A DNA stretch of 64,000 bases from Aestuariivivens sediminicola. Lineage in GTDB: Bacteria; Bacteroidota; Bacteroidia; Flavobacteriales; Flavobacteriaceae. Both the position numbers and the translations under genes were made by a program. The notes under the pieces are model-generated. The model was not told the DNA's origin. It searched no databases and worked only from the letters and a program-made list of their open reading frames with translations. Position 1 is the stretch's first letter. Each line of letters starts with the position of its first letter. This document shows positions 9,587-19,384 of this stretch, piece by piece. The stretch is taken from positions 744,001 to 808,000 of the forward strand of contig NZ_JAKMCM010000001.1 in assembly GCF_022662015.1 (NCBI RefSeq), given 5' to 3'.

Positions 9587-9961
9587 TTATTGCATATTTT
9601 TTGCCTCTATACTCAGGGTAGCATGTGGTACCAACTTTAAACGTTCCCTGTTTATAAGTTTTCCGGTGACCCGACAAACACCATAGGTCTTGTTCTCAAT
9701 CCGAATGAGCGCATTCTTCAAATCCCTGATAAATTTTTCCTGACGTATGGCCAATTGAGAATTTGACTCTTTACTCATGACTTCGCTACCTTCGTCGAAT
9801 GCCTTAAACGTTGGCGATGTATCGTCAGTACCATTATTATGATCGTTCATATAGGCACTTTTTATGAGCTCTAAATCGTGCTGTGCTTTTCTGATCTTTT
9901 CCTGAATCAGTGCCTTGAATTCGCTCAAATCCTTATCTGAATATCTTACATTTTCTCCCAT
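9587..9961 (-). CDS. TraR/DksA family protein with degenerate zinc finger
   Basis: 124-residue member of the DksA/TraR family, which bind in the RNA polymerase secondary channel. It has the N-terminal coiled coil (residues about 10-80, rich in E, K and Q) and the C-terminal globular motif YGVCRVTGKLINRERL. Of the four zinc cysteines of classical DksA only the first is present. The others read as Thr, Ser and Ala (CRVTG, then TLSIEAK). A form with few or no zinc ligands is usual in flavobacteria, as far as I recall. It starts 4 bases after the ileS stop, so it is co-transcribed with it. Exact role unproven. Confidence 0.85.
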   Translation of the reverse strand: MGENVRYSDKDLSEFKALIQEKIRKAQHDLELIKSAYMNDHNNGTDDTSPTFKAFDEGSEVMSKESNSQLAIRQEKFIRDLKNALIRIENKTYGVCRVTGKLINRERLKLVPHATLSIEAKNMQ

Positions 9962-9965
9962 TTCT

Positions 9966-12900
9966 CTAATGTTTTTGAATGAAAAGTTTGGTATTTACAT
10001 CATCAAAAGCAACTTCAATACCTTCCTCTATTTCATCTTTAATTTTTAATTCTTCTGTTAATGTCTCTGTTTTAATATAATCAATATTGGTTTCGATGGC
10101 AGTGACAATCTGATCATCTTTTTGGAGCGTGACATTAATCCGATCCGTTACCTCAAAACCTGAATCTTTACGCAAATTTTGAATTCGGTTTACCAATTCC
10201 CTGGCGATACCTTCTCTACGCAACACATCTGTGATCGTAACATCCAATGCAACAGTTAAGGCGCCCTCATTGGCCACCAGCCAACCTTCGATATCCTGAG
10301 ATGTTATTTCCACATCAGTGTGTTCTAATGTAATATTTTTTCCATTAATAGCAATATCTAAAATACCATTTTGTTCTATTTTTTTTATATCCTCCGACGT
10401 CAGGTTCATCACCGCGTTGGCTATGGCTTTCATGTCCTTACCAAAACGTGGCCCAAGTACTTTAAAATTTGGCTTTATTTTCTTCACCAGGATATCCGAT
10501 GCATCCTCAAGAAGCTCTATTTCCTTGACATTGACCTCGTGCTTTATTAAATCCGATACCGCTGCAATTTCTTCCTTTTGTTGCAGACCATCAACCGGTA
10601 TCATAATTTTTTGAAGTGGTTGTCTTACTTTAATCCGTTCTTTAGCTCTTAACGACAATACCAATGATGATATTGTCTGGGCGTTTTCCATTTTGCGTTC
10701 CAATGGCTTATCGACAAAGGAGACATCAAAGGTCGGAAAATCGGCTAAATGCACACTTTCAAACAATTCCTTTTTGGTAACGGCATTCAAATCCAAATAC
10801 AACCTATCCATAAAGAAGGGCGCAATGGGCGCACCAAGTTTAGCAATAGTGGTCATACAGCTATATAAGGTCTGGTATGCAGAAATTTTATCCTGCTGGT
10901 AATCGCCTTTCCAAAAACGTCTTCTACTTAAACGCACATACCAATTACTTAAATAATCCTGAGTGAAATCCGATATGGCCCTTGCCGCTTTAGTGGGTTC
11001 ATAGTCGGCATAAAAGGCGTCAACCTTTTGAATCAAGGTATGCAATTCCGAAAGAATCCAACGGTCCAGCTCAGGTCGCTGAGTTAAAGGCATATCCGGC
11101 TCAGAATAATCAAAATTATCCAAATTGGTATACAGGGCAAAGAAGGAATAGGTATTGTAAAGCGTTCCAAAAAATTTCCGCTTGACCTCTTCAACACCTT
11201 CCAAATCAAATTTCAAATTATCCCAGGGATTGGCATTGGCGATCATGTACCATCTCGTGGCATCTGCACCATAGGTTCCAAGCGTTTTGAAGGGATCTAC
11301 GGCGTTACCCAAGCGTTTGGACATTTTTTGTCCGTTTTTATCCAAGACCAGTCCATTGGATACCACATTTTTATAGGCCACCGAATCGAAAACCATGGTG
11401 CCAATGGCATGAAGCGTGTAGAACCATCCGCGTGTCTGGTCAACACCTTCAGCAATAAAATTGGCAGGGAAGGTTTTACCCTCGTCTATTAAATCACTAT
11501 TTTCAAAGGGGTAGTGCCACTGGGCATATGGCATCGAACCCGAATCAAACCAAACATCAATCAGATCACTTTCCCGGGTCATGGGCTGTCCGCTTTCAGA
11601 TACCAACACGATCTGATCCACAATATTCTTATGTAAATCGATTTTTGCATAATTGGTATCGGACATGTCACCAACTTCAAAATCTTCAAAAATATCGGCC
11701 TTCATGACACCTTTTTCAACGGCATTTGCCATTTCGGTTTTGAGTTCCTTTACAGAACCAATACACTTCGCTTCTTTACCGTCTTCGGTTCTCCAAATGG
11801 GCAATGGTATACCCCAATAACGCGATCGTGACAAGTTCCAATCGTTTGCATTAGCCAACCAATTTCCAAATCGACCTTTTCCCGTGGCTTTTGGTTTCCA
11901 ATTAATGGTTTCATTCAACTCAAACATCCGATCTCTAACATCGGTCACCTTAATGAACCAGGAGTCTAAAGGATAATAGAGAATGGGTTTATCCGTGCGC
12001 CAGCAATTCGGATAACTGTGCTTGTACTTTTCAACTTTGAAGGCCTTATTTTCCTCTTTTAATTTTATGGCAAGTTCAACATCTACCGATCGCTCCGGAA
12101 CTTCCCCATCGTTATAATACTCATTTTTTACATACTTCCCTGCAAATGGTCCCATTTCCGGTCTAAACCTGCCCTGCAGATCAACCAATGGTACCAGGTT
12201 GCCATTTTCATCTTTGACGAGCATCGGTGGAACTTCCGGTTTCGCTTGCTTGGCCACCAGGGCATCATCAGCACCAAAGGTGGGTGCTGTATGCACAATA
12301 CCGGTACCATCCTCAGTGGTGACAAAATCTCCTGAAATTATACGAAATGCGTGTTCAGGATGATGATAGGGTAACGCATAAGGCAATAACTGCTCGTATC
12401 GGATACCCACTAAATCTTTACCGATAAATTCCTTCTCTATATAATAAGGTATTTTCTTCGCATCGGACTGATAAGCCGATAATTCTGAATCCTCATCAAC
12501 CTGGACGAATTTCCCGGAAAATTGATAAGTGACCAACTTTTTAGCCAATACGACATGAACAGGCTCAAAGGTATATTGATTATATGTTTTTACTAAAACA
12601 TATTCTATTTTCGGACCCACAGTTAATGCGGTATTACTGGGCAGGGTCCACGGGGTTGTGGTCCAGGCTAAAAAGTAAATATCACCAAAACCCTGGAGCA
12701 GGTCCGGAAGGGTTTCACGCCTCGCCTTAAACTGTGCTACAACCGTGGTATCGGTCACATCCTGGTAAGTTCCCGGTTGATTGAGTTCATGAGAGCTCAA
12801 TCCGGTTCCCGCCTTTGGGGAATAGGGCTGAATGGTATACCCTTTATACAGCAATTCCTTATCGTAGATTTGTTTGAGCAACCACCAAACACTTTCCATA

Positions 12901-13370
12901 TATTTAGGCTCATAGGTAATATACGGATCGTCCATATCCACCCAATAGCCCATTTTCTGAGTTAAATCATTCCATACGTCCGTATAGCGCATCACAGCTT
13001 TTCTGCAAGCGGCATTATAGTCTTCAACCGAAATGGATTTACCGATATCTTCCTTTGTAATCCCAAGTTCCTTTTCTACACCTAATTCAATGGGCAGACC
13101 ATGGGTATCCCAACCTGCCTTGCGCTTTACCTGAAATCCCTTTTGAGTTTTATATCGACAAAATATATCCTTTATCGCGCGAGCCATGACATGGTGGATT
13201 CCGGGAAGACCGTTGGCTGATGGAGGACCTTCATAAAACACATACGACTCATGTCCTTCCCGAGAAGATACACTCTTATCGAAAATGTTATTTTCCTGCC
13301 AGTAGCTTAGAATTTCTTCCGCTACTTTCGGCAAGTCAAGTCCTTTGTATTCAGCAAATTTCACACTCAT
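9966..13370 (-). CDS. ileS: isoleucyl-tRNA synthetase
   Basis: Charges tRNA-Ile. At 1134 residues it belongs to the long group of bacterial IleRS that resembles the eukaryotic enzyme, rather than the 930-residue E. coli type. Class I signatures: HIGH region PPSANGLPGIHH (about 50-60) and the KMSKS loop KNGQKMSKRLGN (about 680). The CP1 editing domain lies between them, with WTTTPWTLPSNTAL and the catalytic-type GTGIVHTAPTFGADD. An anticodon-binding helical domain and a long C-terminal extension follow. ATG start at 13370. The dksA-like gene follows directly. Long-type IleRS are often naturally less sensitive to mupirocin, which is family knowledge and not shown here. Confidence 0.97.
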   Translation of the reverse strand: MSVKFAEYKGLDLPKVAEEILSYWQENNIFDKSVSSREGHESYVFYEGPPSANGLPGIHHVMARAIKDIFCRYKTQKGFQVKRKAGWDTHGLPIELGVEKELGITKEDIGKSISVEDYNAACRKAVMRYTDVWNDLTQKMGYWVDMDDPYITYEPKYMESVWWLLKQIYDKELLYKGYTIQPYSPKAGTGLSSHELNQPGTYQDVTDTTVVAQFKARRETLPDLLQGFGDIYFLAWTTTPWTLPSNTALTVGPKIEYVLVKTYNQYTFEPVHVVLAKKLVTYQFSGKFVQVDEDSELSAYQSDAKKIPYYIEKEFIGKDLVGIRYEQLLPYALPYHHPEHAFRIISGDFVTTEDGTGIVHTAPTFGADDALVAKQAKPEVPPMLVKDENGNLVPLVDLQGRFRPEMGPFAGKYVKNEYYNDGEVPERSVDVELAIKLKEENKAFKVEKYKHSYPNCWRTDKPILYYPLDSWFIKVTDVRDRMFELNETINWKPKATGKGRFGNWLANANDWNLSRSRYWGIPLPIWRTEDGKEAKCIGSVKELKTEMANAVEKGVMKADIFEDFEVGDMSDTNYAKIDLHKNIVDQIVLVSESGQPMTRESDLIDVWFDSGSMPYAQWHYPFENSDLIDEGKTFPANFIAEGVDQTRGWFYTLHAIGTMVFDSVAYKNVVSNGLVLDKNGQKMSKRLGNAVDPFKTLGTYGADATRWYMIANANPWDNLKFDLEGVEEVKRKFFGTLYNTYSFFALYTNLDNFDYSEPDMPLTQRPELDRWILSELHTLIQKVDAFYADYEPTKAARAISDFTQDYLSNWYVRLSRRRFWKGDYQQDKISAYQTLYSCMTTIAKLGAPIAPFFMDRLYLDLNAVTKKELFESVHLADFPTFDVSFVDKPLERKMENAQTISSLVLSLRAKERIKVRQPLQKIMIPVDGLQQKEEIAAVSDLIKHEVNVKEIELLEDASDILVKKIKPNFKVLGPRFGKDMKAIANAVMNLTSEDIKKIEQNGILDIAINGKNITLEHTDVEITSQDIEGWLVANEGALTVALDVTITDVLRREGIARELVNRIQNLRKDSGFEVTDRINVTLQKDDQIVTAIETNIDYIKTETLTEELKIKDEIEEGIEVAFDDVNTKLFIQKH

Positions 13371-13442
13371 TTACTCCTAAATCTTATAAGTTCGCGAATT
13401 TAAGGAATTTTGATAAAAAACGACTTATGGAATTGCTGTAAT

Positions 13443-14798
13443 TTAGACAATAAATTTTACGATATCCTCGATCTTTGAAACCAACTCAATCGTAATGGAT
13501 TCAGGCTTCAATGAAATCTTATTGTATTTCGATATGAAAATTGAAGAAAACCCTAATTTCTCAGCTTCTAAAATGCGCTGCTCCACGCGCTGCACTGGGC
13601 GGATTTCTCCGGACAGACCCACCTCAGCCGCAAAACACAGGTCACTTTGCAGCGGCCTATCTTCATTCGAGGATAAAATAGCTGCTACAACGGCGAGGTC
13701 TATTGCCGGATCGTCGACTGTAATTCCTCCCGTAATATTTAAAAATACATCTTTGGCCCCAAGACGAAAACCTGCTCGCTTTTCTAACACGGCCAATATC
13801 ATGTTTAGACGTTTAGCATTGAATCCTGTGGCGGAACGCTGAGGTGTGCCATAAACGGCAGTACTCACCAGGGCCTGAACCTCGATCATTAACGGACGCA
13901 TACCCTCTAAAGTAGCGGCTATGGCATTTCCTGAAAGCGCCTCATCCTTTTGGGAAATCAGCAATTCAGATGGATTAGTCACCTCTCGCAAGCCCGATCC
14001 CTGCATTTCATAAATACCTAACTCGTTGGTAGATCCAAATCGGTTTTTATGGGCCCTTAAAATTCGAAACACATGATTACGATCGCCTTCAAACTGCAAT
14101 ACCGTATCGACCATATGCTCTAAAATCTTAGGCCCGGCAATATGACCGTCTTTAGTAATATGACCTATCAATAAAACAGGTGTTGCGGTTTCTTTTGCAA
14201 ACTTTATCAGTTCCGTGGCACATTCCTTAATCTGTGAAATACTCCCGGCTGACGATTCAATATAGTCACTATGCAAGGTTTGAATGGAATCGATAATCAC
14301 GACCTCAGGCTCCAAATCTTCAATTTGCTTGAAGATATGTTGTGTTTTTGTTTCAGTTAAAATATAACAGTTCGTATCTGAAGCATGAATCCGCTCCGCT
14401 CGCATTTTAATTTGCTTCTGACTTTCCTCTCCGGAAACATATAAGGTTTTATAGGGTAATGTCAAGGCTATTTGAAGGAGCAGTGTACTTTTACCTATTC
14501 CCGGCTCACCCCCCAACAAGGTTACAGCACCAGGGACAATACCCCCTCCTAAAACACGATTAAACTCAGCATCATAGCTGCTTAAGCGAGGTTCACTGGA
14601 AGTATCAATAGCATTTATTTTTAAGGGTTTAGACGACCGCTTAACCACAGAGGACGACTTCCAGTCGCTCTTCTCAGGTTTCTGAATGAGTTCCTCAACA
14701 ATGGTATTCCATGCTTTACAGGCATTGCATTGACCTTGCCATTTAGCGTATTGATTGCCACAGTTCTGACAAAAAAATGTTGTTTTTACCTTGGCCAT
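13443..14798 (-). CDS. radA: DNA repair protein RadA
   Basis: RecA-related branch migration helicase acting in recombinational repair. 451 residues: N-terminal C4 zinc finger (Cys10, Cys13, Cys24, Cys27), RecA-type ATPase with Walker A GGEPGIGKST near residue 95, the RadA-specific motif KNRFG (in HKNRFGSTNELG, about 250), and a C-terminal Lon-protease-like domain (GGITVDDPAIDLAVVAAILSS). Length is normal. The gene is 44 bases downstream of the esterase-like gene on the same strand. 13371-13442, between it and ileS, is short and has no terminator that I recognise. Confidence 0.97.
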   Translation of the reverse strand: MAKVKTTFFCQNCGNQYAKWQGQCNACKAWNTIVEELIQKPEKSDWKSSSVVKRSSKPLKINAIDTSSEPRLSSYDAEFNRVLGGGIVPGAVTLLGGEPGIGKSTLLLQIALTLPYKTLYVSGEESQKQIKMRAERIHASDTNCYILTETKTQHIFKQIEDLEPEVVIIDSIQTLHSDYIESSAGSISQIKECATELIKFAKETATPVLLIGHITKDGHIAGPKILEHMVDTVLQFEGDRNHVFRILRAHKNRFGSTNELGIYEMQGSGLREVTNPSELLISQKDEALSGNAIAATLEGMRPLMIEVQALVSTAVYGTPQRSATGFNAKRLNMILAVLEKRAGFRLGAKDVFLNITGGITVDDPAIDLAVVAAILSSNEDRPLQSDLCFAAEVGLSGEIRPVQRVEQRILEAEKLGFSSIFISKYNKISLKPESITIELVSKIEDIVKFIV

Positions 14799-14843
14799 GA
14801 GCCTATACGTTCTTAACCAGTTTTGGTGTTTTAAAAAATAGTA

Positions 14844-15995
14844 TCAATACCCGAAATCTATCTTAATAGCATCGGCTTTTTCCAACATTAAATCCTTTGA
14901 TAGACCCGCTATTTCATCTAAAATATATGCCGATTGATACGTTCTCATAGCCTTCTTGGGCTCACCGGTCTCCTCATAAAATCGTGCTAAATAATAATTT
15001 CCCAACAATGTTTTTGGATAATGTTTTCGCGCCATCTTTCCCAACTCCTCATAGTCCTTGAAATTCTCATTTTTCTCTATAGCCGCAGCAATCGCTTTAA
15101 AATCATTAACCAATATGCGCTTGTCAATGGAAAAAAGGTCGAATATGGTTTGGTACTTATCCCGAAGATAGCTTACCGGAGAATCATCTAACTTCAAAAT
15201 GGTTTCCTGGTACTCCTTCTTTGAAATAGGTTGAAATACAAAAAAGATGCTTTCCAGAGCCCTTGGAATGGCATGTGCCGGCACCGAATAGTGTGTGGGT
15301 TGCTCAAAACTATCAAATCTGTATAAAACATTATCATTATCGATGTTTTTAATACCAGTATCTAAAGCCTGGGTCATATCTCTTATGGATTTGGAATCGT
15401 TGTTTGTGTTCGCTAAATAATAAAATGTTTTACTTCCCAATTTGGCCAGGCGCTCCGGAACATAATCAAGCATATTTGGTGCTAATTCAGGACTTACCAC
15501 AACATAGGCCTGAAACAAAGGCTCCGGCTTTAACAGATAATAGTTTATGAAATTTGCCGTTTCACCATGACCAATGGCCACTCGAAAGTTAACGGTCCTG
15601 AATTTATTTTCTATATAAGGGACCAATTCCATACCTATGAATTCAAAAAAAGCAGCGCCGGTATCTATTGGTAACGAGTTTTGTTCGGAATACAAACAAT
15701 CATCATAGCGCTGGTCTAATTGATTCACCCCTACCACAATAGCCTCCGGCATATCTTCCCAATAGGAGTAGTAATCAACATTGCCTGCAACGGCCTCAAA
15801 TAAGTAATCCCCATCCAAAACGATAAAAACAGGATATGCCTTATCCTCATTAGTAGTATACCCTCGGGGTAATTGTATTTTCAGCTGACGGGATTCTCCT
15901 AATCTGGTCGATTCCAGGGTCTCGTAGGTGACTTGAGCAGTTACTAGGTTAAAAGCAAAAAATGGTACTAAAACAAAAAGGGTTATGCATTTCAT
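14844..15995 (-). CDS. secreted esterase-D-fold protein lacking the nucleophilic serine, with TPR-like tail
   Basis: 383 residues with a signal peptide (MKCITLFVLVPFFAFNLVTA, cut before QVTYE). The body matches the putative esterase family PF00756: LKIQLPRGY, YPVFIVLDGDYLF and the late His in HYSVPAHAIPRAL. The nucleophile elbow, normally GHSxGG, reads GHGETA (Gly144 in place of Ser), so classical serine hydrolysis should be impossible. The C-terminal 110 residues form helical repeats (LGNYYLARFYEETGEPKKAMRTYQSAY), like a tetratricopeptide unit. Alone between radA and the flippase-like gene. Could be a binding or scaffold protein. Function unknown. Confidence 0.75.
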   Translation of the reverse strand: MKCITLFVLVPFFAFNLVTAQVTYETLESTRLGESRQLKIQLPRGYTTNEDKAYPVFIVLDGDYLFEAVAGNVDYYSYWEDMPEAIVVGVNQLDQRYDDCLYSEQNSLPIDTGAAFFEFIGMELVPYIENKFRTVNFRVAIGHGETANFINYYLLKPEPLFQAYVVVSPELAPNMLDYVPERLAKLGSKTFYYLANTNNDSKSIRDMTQALDTGIKNIDNDNVLYRFDSFEQPTHYSVPAHAIPRALESIFFVFQPISKKEYQETILKLDDSPVSYLRDKYQTIFDLFSIDKRILVNDFKAIAAAIEKNENFKDYEELGKMARKHYPKTLLGNYYLARFYEETGEPKKAMRTYQSAYILDEIAGLSKDLMLEKADAIKIDFGY

Positions 15996-16180
15996 TTTAT
16001 TATTGATTTGAGATTTATTAGGAGCAAGGTAATAAAAGTATTTCGGTTTATAATTCCATCATTAGGATTTAATTGTTATGACACATACCTTAAAATCGTC
16101 TGAAGGATTAGGGAACATTCCAAAAATAATATGGAAGTGCAATCTTTAATTAGGCAAAAAAAGATTTCGCAAAACACCCC

Positions 16181-17137
16181 TCATTTCCTGGTTCTATTAT
16201 AGATGGGAAGGTAAATTAAGGACAGTCCCCCTAAAATAATGATTAATAAGGTTTGGGAGGCCCACATGATCCAGCCGAAAGCAATACTGGGGTCCTTTTC
16301 TATCCCGAAGATAGAAAAGGCTAAAAATACGGCCACCGGATAAGATCCGATACCCCCGTTCGTTGCTGCTATACTAAAACTGGCAGAAATAAAACCAATC
16401 AATACAGCTCCAACGGGAATTTGGTTCAATTCATCAACAGAAAAAGTAGTGACATAAAACATAAAAAGATACATGGCCCAAATGAATAGGGTATGCCATA
16501 TGTAGGCCCACTTTTTTTTCATCTTAAATATGCTGAGTGTACCTTCAATCAATCCGGTAATAAATTTCTTTATCCGCAATGCCAAAACAGATCTGCTTTT
16601 TTTGATGAACCTGTAAAGGAGGATTATTACTCCGCACCCAAACACTACCATAAATAAAAGTTTAGTGGGTTGAAACCTTTCGATTAAGAATTGGTAAATA
16701 AAATCGAATTGCAGAAATAAGGTAATACAAATAATGCCCACCATAACCACCATATCGGCTATGCGTTCTGCGACAATGGTCCCAAAGCCCTTCTCAAAGG
16801 GAACATCCTCATAATTCGTAATAATAGACGCCCGTGCCACTTCTCCTGCTCGTGGTATCGTATAATTTATTAAATAGGTGGCAAAGACCGCCATAATACT
16901 GTTCCCCAGTTTAATGTCATAACCCATCGGTTCTAACTGGAAGCGCCAGCGATAAGCGCGCGACAGGTGACTCAGAAGACCGAGTAACATGCCCAAAACA
17001 ATATAGGTGTAATCTGCTTTTTTTACATATTGCAGTAATTCTTCGACAGAGACCTTTGAAATTGAATACCACACCAAAAAAACTCCCAATAACAATGGGA
17101 GTGTGATCTTAAGGATTCTTTTAATCTTACGGCTCAT
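16181..17137 (-). CDS. lysylphosphatidylglycerol synthase/UPF0104-type flippase-like membrane protein
   Basis: 318 residues with about eight membrane segments, starting after a short basic N terminus (MSRKIKRILKITLPLLLGVFLVWYSISK). It matches the membrane domain of MprF (UPF0104): SHLSRAYRWRFQLEP, YLINYTIPRAGEVARASII and the late AATNGGIGSYPVAVFLAF motif. The soluble aminoacyl-transferase half of MprF is absent, as in most stand-alone members, so it probably handles a lipid rather than making lysyl-PG. It follows panD by 85 bases on the same strand and may be co-transcribed. Cargo unknown. Confidence 0.8.
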   Translation of the reverse strand: MSRKIKRILKITLPLLLGVFLVWYSISKVSVEELLQYVKKADYTYIVLGMLLGLLSHLSRAYRWRFQLEPMGYDIKLGNSIMAVFATYLINYTIPRAGEVARASIITNYEDVPFEKGFGTIVAERIADMVVMVGIICITLFLQFDFIYQFLIERFQPTKLLFMVVFGCGVIILLYRFIKKSRSVLALRIKKFITGLIEGTLSIFKMKKKWAYIWHTLFIWAMYLFMFYVTTFSVDELNQIPVGAVLIGFISASFSIAATNGGIGSYPVAVFLAFSIFGIEKDPSIAFGWIMWASQTLLIIILGGLSLIYLPIYNRTRK

Positions 17138-17222
17138 CCGAACACTATCAAAATGGCATTAAAAAGCTTATGCTTTCAGTACACAATCTATTTAAATGGC
17201 CTGTTTAAAGGTAATAACGTGT

Positions 17223-17573
17223 CTATCTCAACAAATTAGTTGTTTCGTCAGGAAACACCAGCGAAGGCTTAAATACCTTAGCCTCCTCGACATCCATAAA
17301 GGCATAGGTAATTAATATTAAAGTGTCTCCAACAGAAACCTTTCGGGCAGCTGCACCGTTTAGCGTAATTTCACCCGTTTTGCGAGGGCCAGGTATACAA
17401 TAGGTCTCTAAGCGTTCTCCATTATCATTATTAACGATCTGAACCTTTTCACCCTGTATGATATTGGCCGCATCCATTAAATCCTCATCAATGGTAATAC
17501 TGCCTATATAATTAAGGTCAGCACCTGTACATTTTACCCTGTGAATCTTAGATTTTACTACTTGAATTTGCAT
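17223..17573 (-). CDS. panD: aspartate 1-decarboxylase proenzyme
   Basis: Makes beta-alanine from aspartate for pantothenate and CoA. The 116-residue proenzyme cleaves itself at Gly24-Ser25 (in [12 protein letters not shown]) to create the pyruvoyl group, at the same position as in E. coli PanD. Other family residues are visible: [12 protein letters not shown] near the start and [14 protein letters not shown] in the middle. It lies 13 bases downstream of panC, so the two steps that supply and use beta-alanine are co-expressed. Confidence 0.96.
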   Translation of the reverse strand: MQIQVVKSKIHRVKCTGADLNYIGSITIDEDLMDAANIIQGEKVQIVNNDNGERLETYCIPGPRKTGEITLNGAAARKVSVGDTLILITYAFMDVEEAKVFKPSLVFPDETTNLLR

Positions 17574-17586
17574 GTGGCAAAGATAA

Positions 17587-18438
17587 TTAATTTAACGCGA
17601 TATTATCGATAAGTCTAATATCATCTGCATATACCGCAATAAACGCTCTATATCTTCTTTTATCGGTCTTGTTTCGAATGGGCCTTAGGGTTTTTTCGTC
17701 TGCGATTATAAAATATTCCAACTCCAAAATACCGTGACCCTTAAATTGTTCCTCGACCCATTTTACCACCTCATTGGCACTTTTTGATGCAAATTCCTGC
17801 TTCGCCTCTTTCAAGACAGCATAAATAAATGGTGCTGCATTTCTTTGTTCCGAGGTTAACCTGGCATTCCTGGAACTCATAGCAAGCCCGTCGGACTCAC
17901 GATGAATTTTACATCCTATAATAGTCACTGGAATATCATTCTTGTTAACCATTCGTTTTATAATGGCTAATTGCTGAAAGTCCTTTTCTCCAAAATAAGC
18001 ATTATCCGGATTTACGATTTCAAAAAAGCGTTTCACCACGGTGGCGACGCCATCAAAATGACCCGGCCTGTATTTACCCTCCATTTCACGTTCCAGACCG
18101 TCGAAATCAAATTTCTGAGACCTCAGATTTCCTTCATATATATCATCTACAGAAGGCGTGTAAACCATAATTCGATCTTCATTCAAACTTTCCAGTAAGG
18201 CAATGTCCGAATCAAATGTCCTTGGATACTTCTCCAAATCGGAGGCGTTATTAAATTGGGTAGGATTCACAAAAATACTGACTACAACAATGTCGTTGGA
18301 ATTTAATGCTTGTTTTACCAATGCCAAATGGCCCTGATGTAATGCCCCCATTGTAGGCACAAAGCCTATGACCTGCCCTTTGACCTTTCTCAATTCCAAC
18401 TCGGCTTTGATTTGCGTTTTTTCTTGATAAACCAGCAC
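17587..18438 (-). CDS. panC: pantothenate synthetase
   Basis: Joins pantoate and beta-alanine with ATP to give pantothenate. 283 residues with the class I-like ATP sites [14 protein letters not shown] (about 28-41) and SSRNARL (near 185), plus FVNPTQF and [10 protein letters not shown]. The only start giving full length is a GTG at 18438 (no in-frame ATG close by), about 20 bases after a candidate promoter. Cotranscribed with panD. panB is not in the window. Confidence 0.96.
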   Translation of the reverse strand: MLVYQEKTQIKAELELRKVKGQVIGFVPTMGALHQGHLALVKQALNSNDIVVVSIFVNPTQFNNASDLEKYPRTFDSDIALLESLNEDRIMVYTPSVDDIYEGNLRSQKFDFDGLEREMEGKYRPGHFDGVATVVKRFFEIVNPDNAYFGEKDFQQLAIIKRMVNKNDIPVTIIGCKIHRESDGLAMSSRNARLTSEQRNAAPFIYAVLKEAKQEFASKSANEVVKWVEEQFKGHGILELEYFIIADEKTLRPIRNKTDKRRYRAFIAVYADDIRLIDNIALN

Positions 18439-18461
18439 TTTTAATAAAAAATTAACGGGTG

Positions 18462-18469
18462 CAAACTTA
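18462..18469 (-). promoter_or_regulatory. candidate -7 promoter box for panC-panD
   Basis: Minus strand reads TAAGTTTG, an exact TAnnTTTG match, placing a start about 19 bases before the GTG of panC. No clear -33 element. Confidence 0.4.
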
Positions 18470-18500
18470 AGATTTTACAGTCAATCTGCATAAATTTTTG

Positions 18501-18508
18501 TACTTTTG
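18501..18508 (+). promoter_or_regulatory. candidate -7 promoter box for the glycogen-synthase-like gene
   Basis: TACTTTTG matches TAnnTTTG and would start transcription about 35 bases before the ATG at 18547, divergent from panC. No convincing -33 TTTG. Confidence 0.42.
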
Positions 18509-18546
18509 CGTGTTTTTTATTTTGAATCTTCAAAAGCAAACTATTT

Positions 18547-19356
18547 ATGAAAGATAAGAGGATATTATACGTATCATCTGAAGTAGTACCATATTTACCC
18601 GAAACTGAAATTTCATCAATGTCGTTCGAAGCCCCAAGACTAGTGAACCAACAAGGTGGTCAGATTCGGATTTTTATGCCAAGATATGGAAATATAAATG
18701 AAAGAAGACACCAATTGCACGAAGTGATCAGGCTCTCCGGTATAAATTTGGTTATAAATGATCTGGACATGCCTCTTATCATAAAAGTAGCTTCCATCCC
18801 AAAAGAACGTATTCAGGTATATTTTATTGACAACGACGAATATTTTAAAAGAAAAGCAACCTTAACCGATGAGGACGGTAAATTGTTCTCCGACAATGAT
18901 GAACGCGCCATTTTCTTTGCCAAAGGTGTTATTGAGACGGTAAAAAAATTAAATTGGTCTCCGGATATTATTCATGTTCACGGCTGGTTGGCTTCTCTTT
19001 TGCCCCTTTATTTAAAGGAATACTACAAGGATGAACCTCTGTTTAATGAAAGTAAAATAGTAACTTCTATATACAATCAAAGTTTCGATGACGCGTTAAA
19101 CAAGGATATGTTCAATAAAATAAAATTTGATAATATCGATGATGAGGCTATAAAATCGCTTGAAGATCCAACGTATTGTAATCTCATGAAGGTGGCAATA
19201 GATTATTCCGACGCCTTAATAATTGGTTCTGAAACGATACCGGAAACCTTAGATGCTTACCTAAAAGACTCCGAAAAACCAATTTTAGAATACAAAAGTA
19301 AAGATGAATTTGGTGAAGCCTATACAGCGTTCTTTACCTCGAAAGTATTAAGCTAA
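18547..19356 (+). CDS. glycogen/starch-synthase-like protein, N-terminal domain only (probably not catalytic)
   Basis: 269 residues resembling the N-terminal half of GT5 glycogen synthase: KRILYVSSEVVPYL, GGQIRIFMPRYGNINERRH, a middle DIIHVHGWLASLLPLYLKEYY and the trailing QSFDD region. Full GlgA is about 480 residues, and the second Rossmann domain that binds the nucleotide is missing. The ADP-glucose motif KTGGLADV, expected after the first strand, is replaced by PETEISSMSFEAP. It is therefore more likely a sugar-binding or structural homologue than an enzyme. The reading frame is intact, so it is not a recent truncation. It is followed by a DUF4270 lipoprotein and glmS, an order I recall from other flavobacteria. 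Confidence 0.8.
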   Translation: MKDKRILYVSSEVVPYLPETEISSMSFEAPRLVNQQGGQIRIFMPRYGNINERRHQLHEVIRLSGINLVINDLDMPLIIKVASIPKERIQVYFIDNDEYFKRKATLTDEDGKLFSDNDERAIFFAKGVIETVKKLNWSPDIIHVHGWLASLLPLYLKEYYKDEPLFNESKIVTSIYNQSFDDALNKDMFNKIKFDNIDDEAIKSLEDPTYCNLMKVAIDYSDALIIGSETIPETLDAYLKDSEKPILEYKSKDEFGEAYTAFFTSKVLS

Positions 19357-19384
19357 CCTCCGTTTAGTACATTATTTTAGCCGT

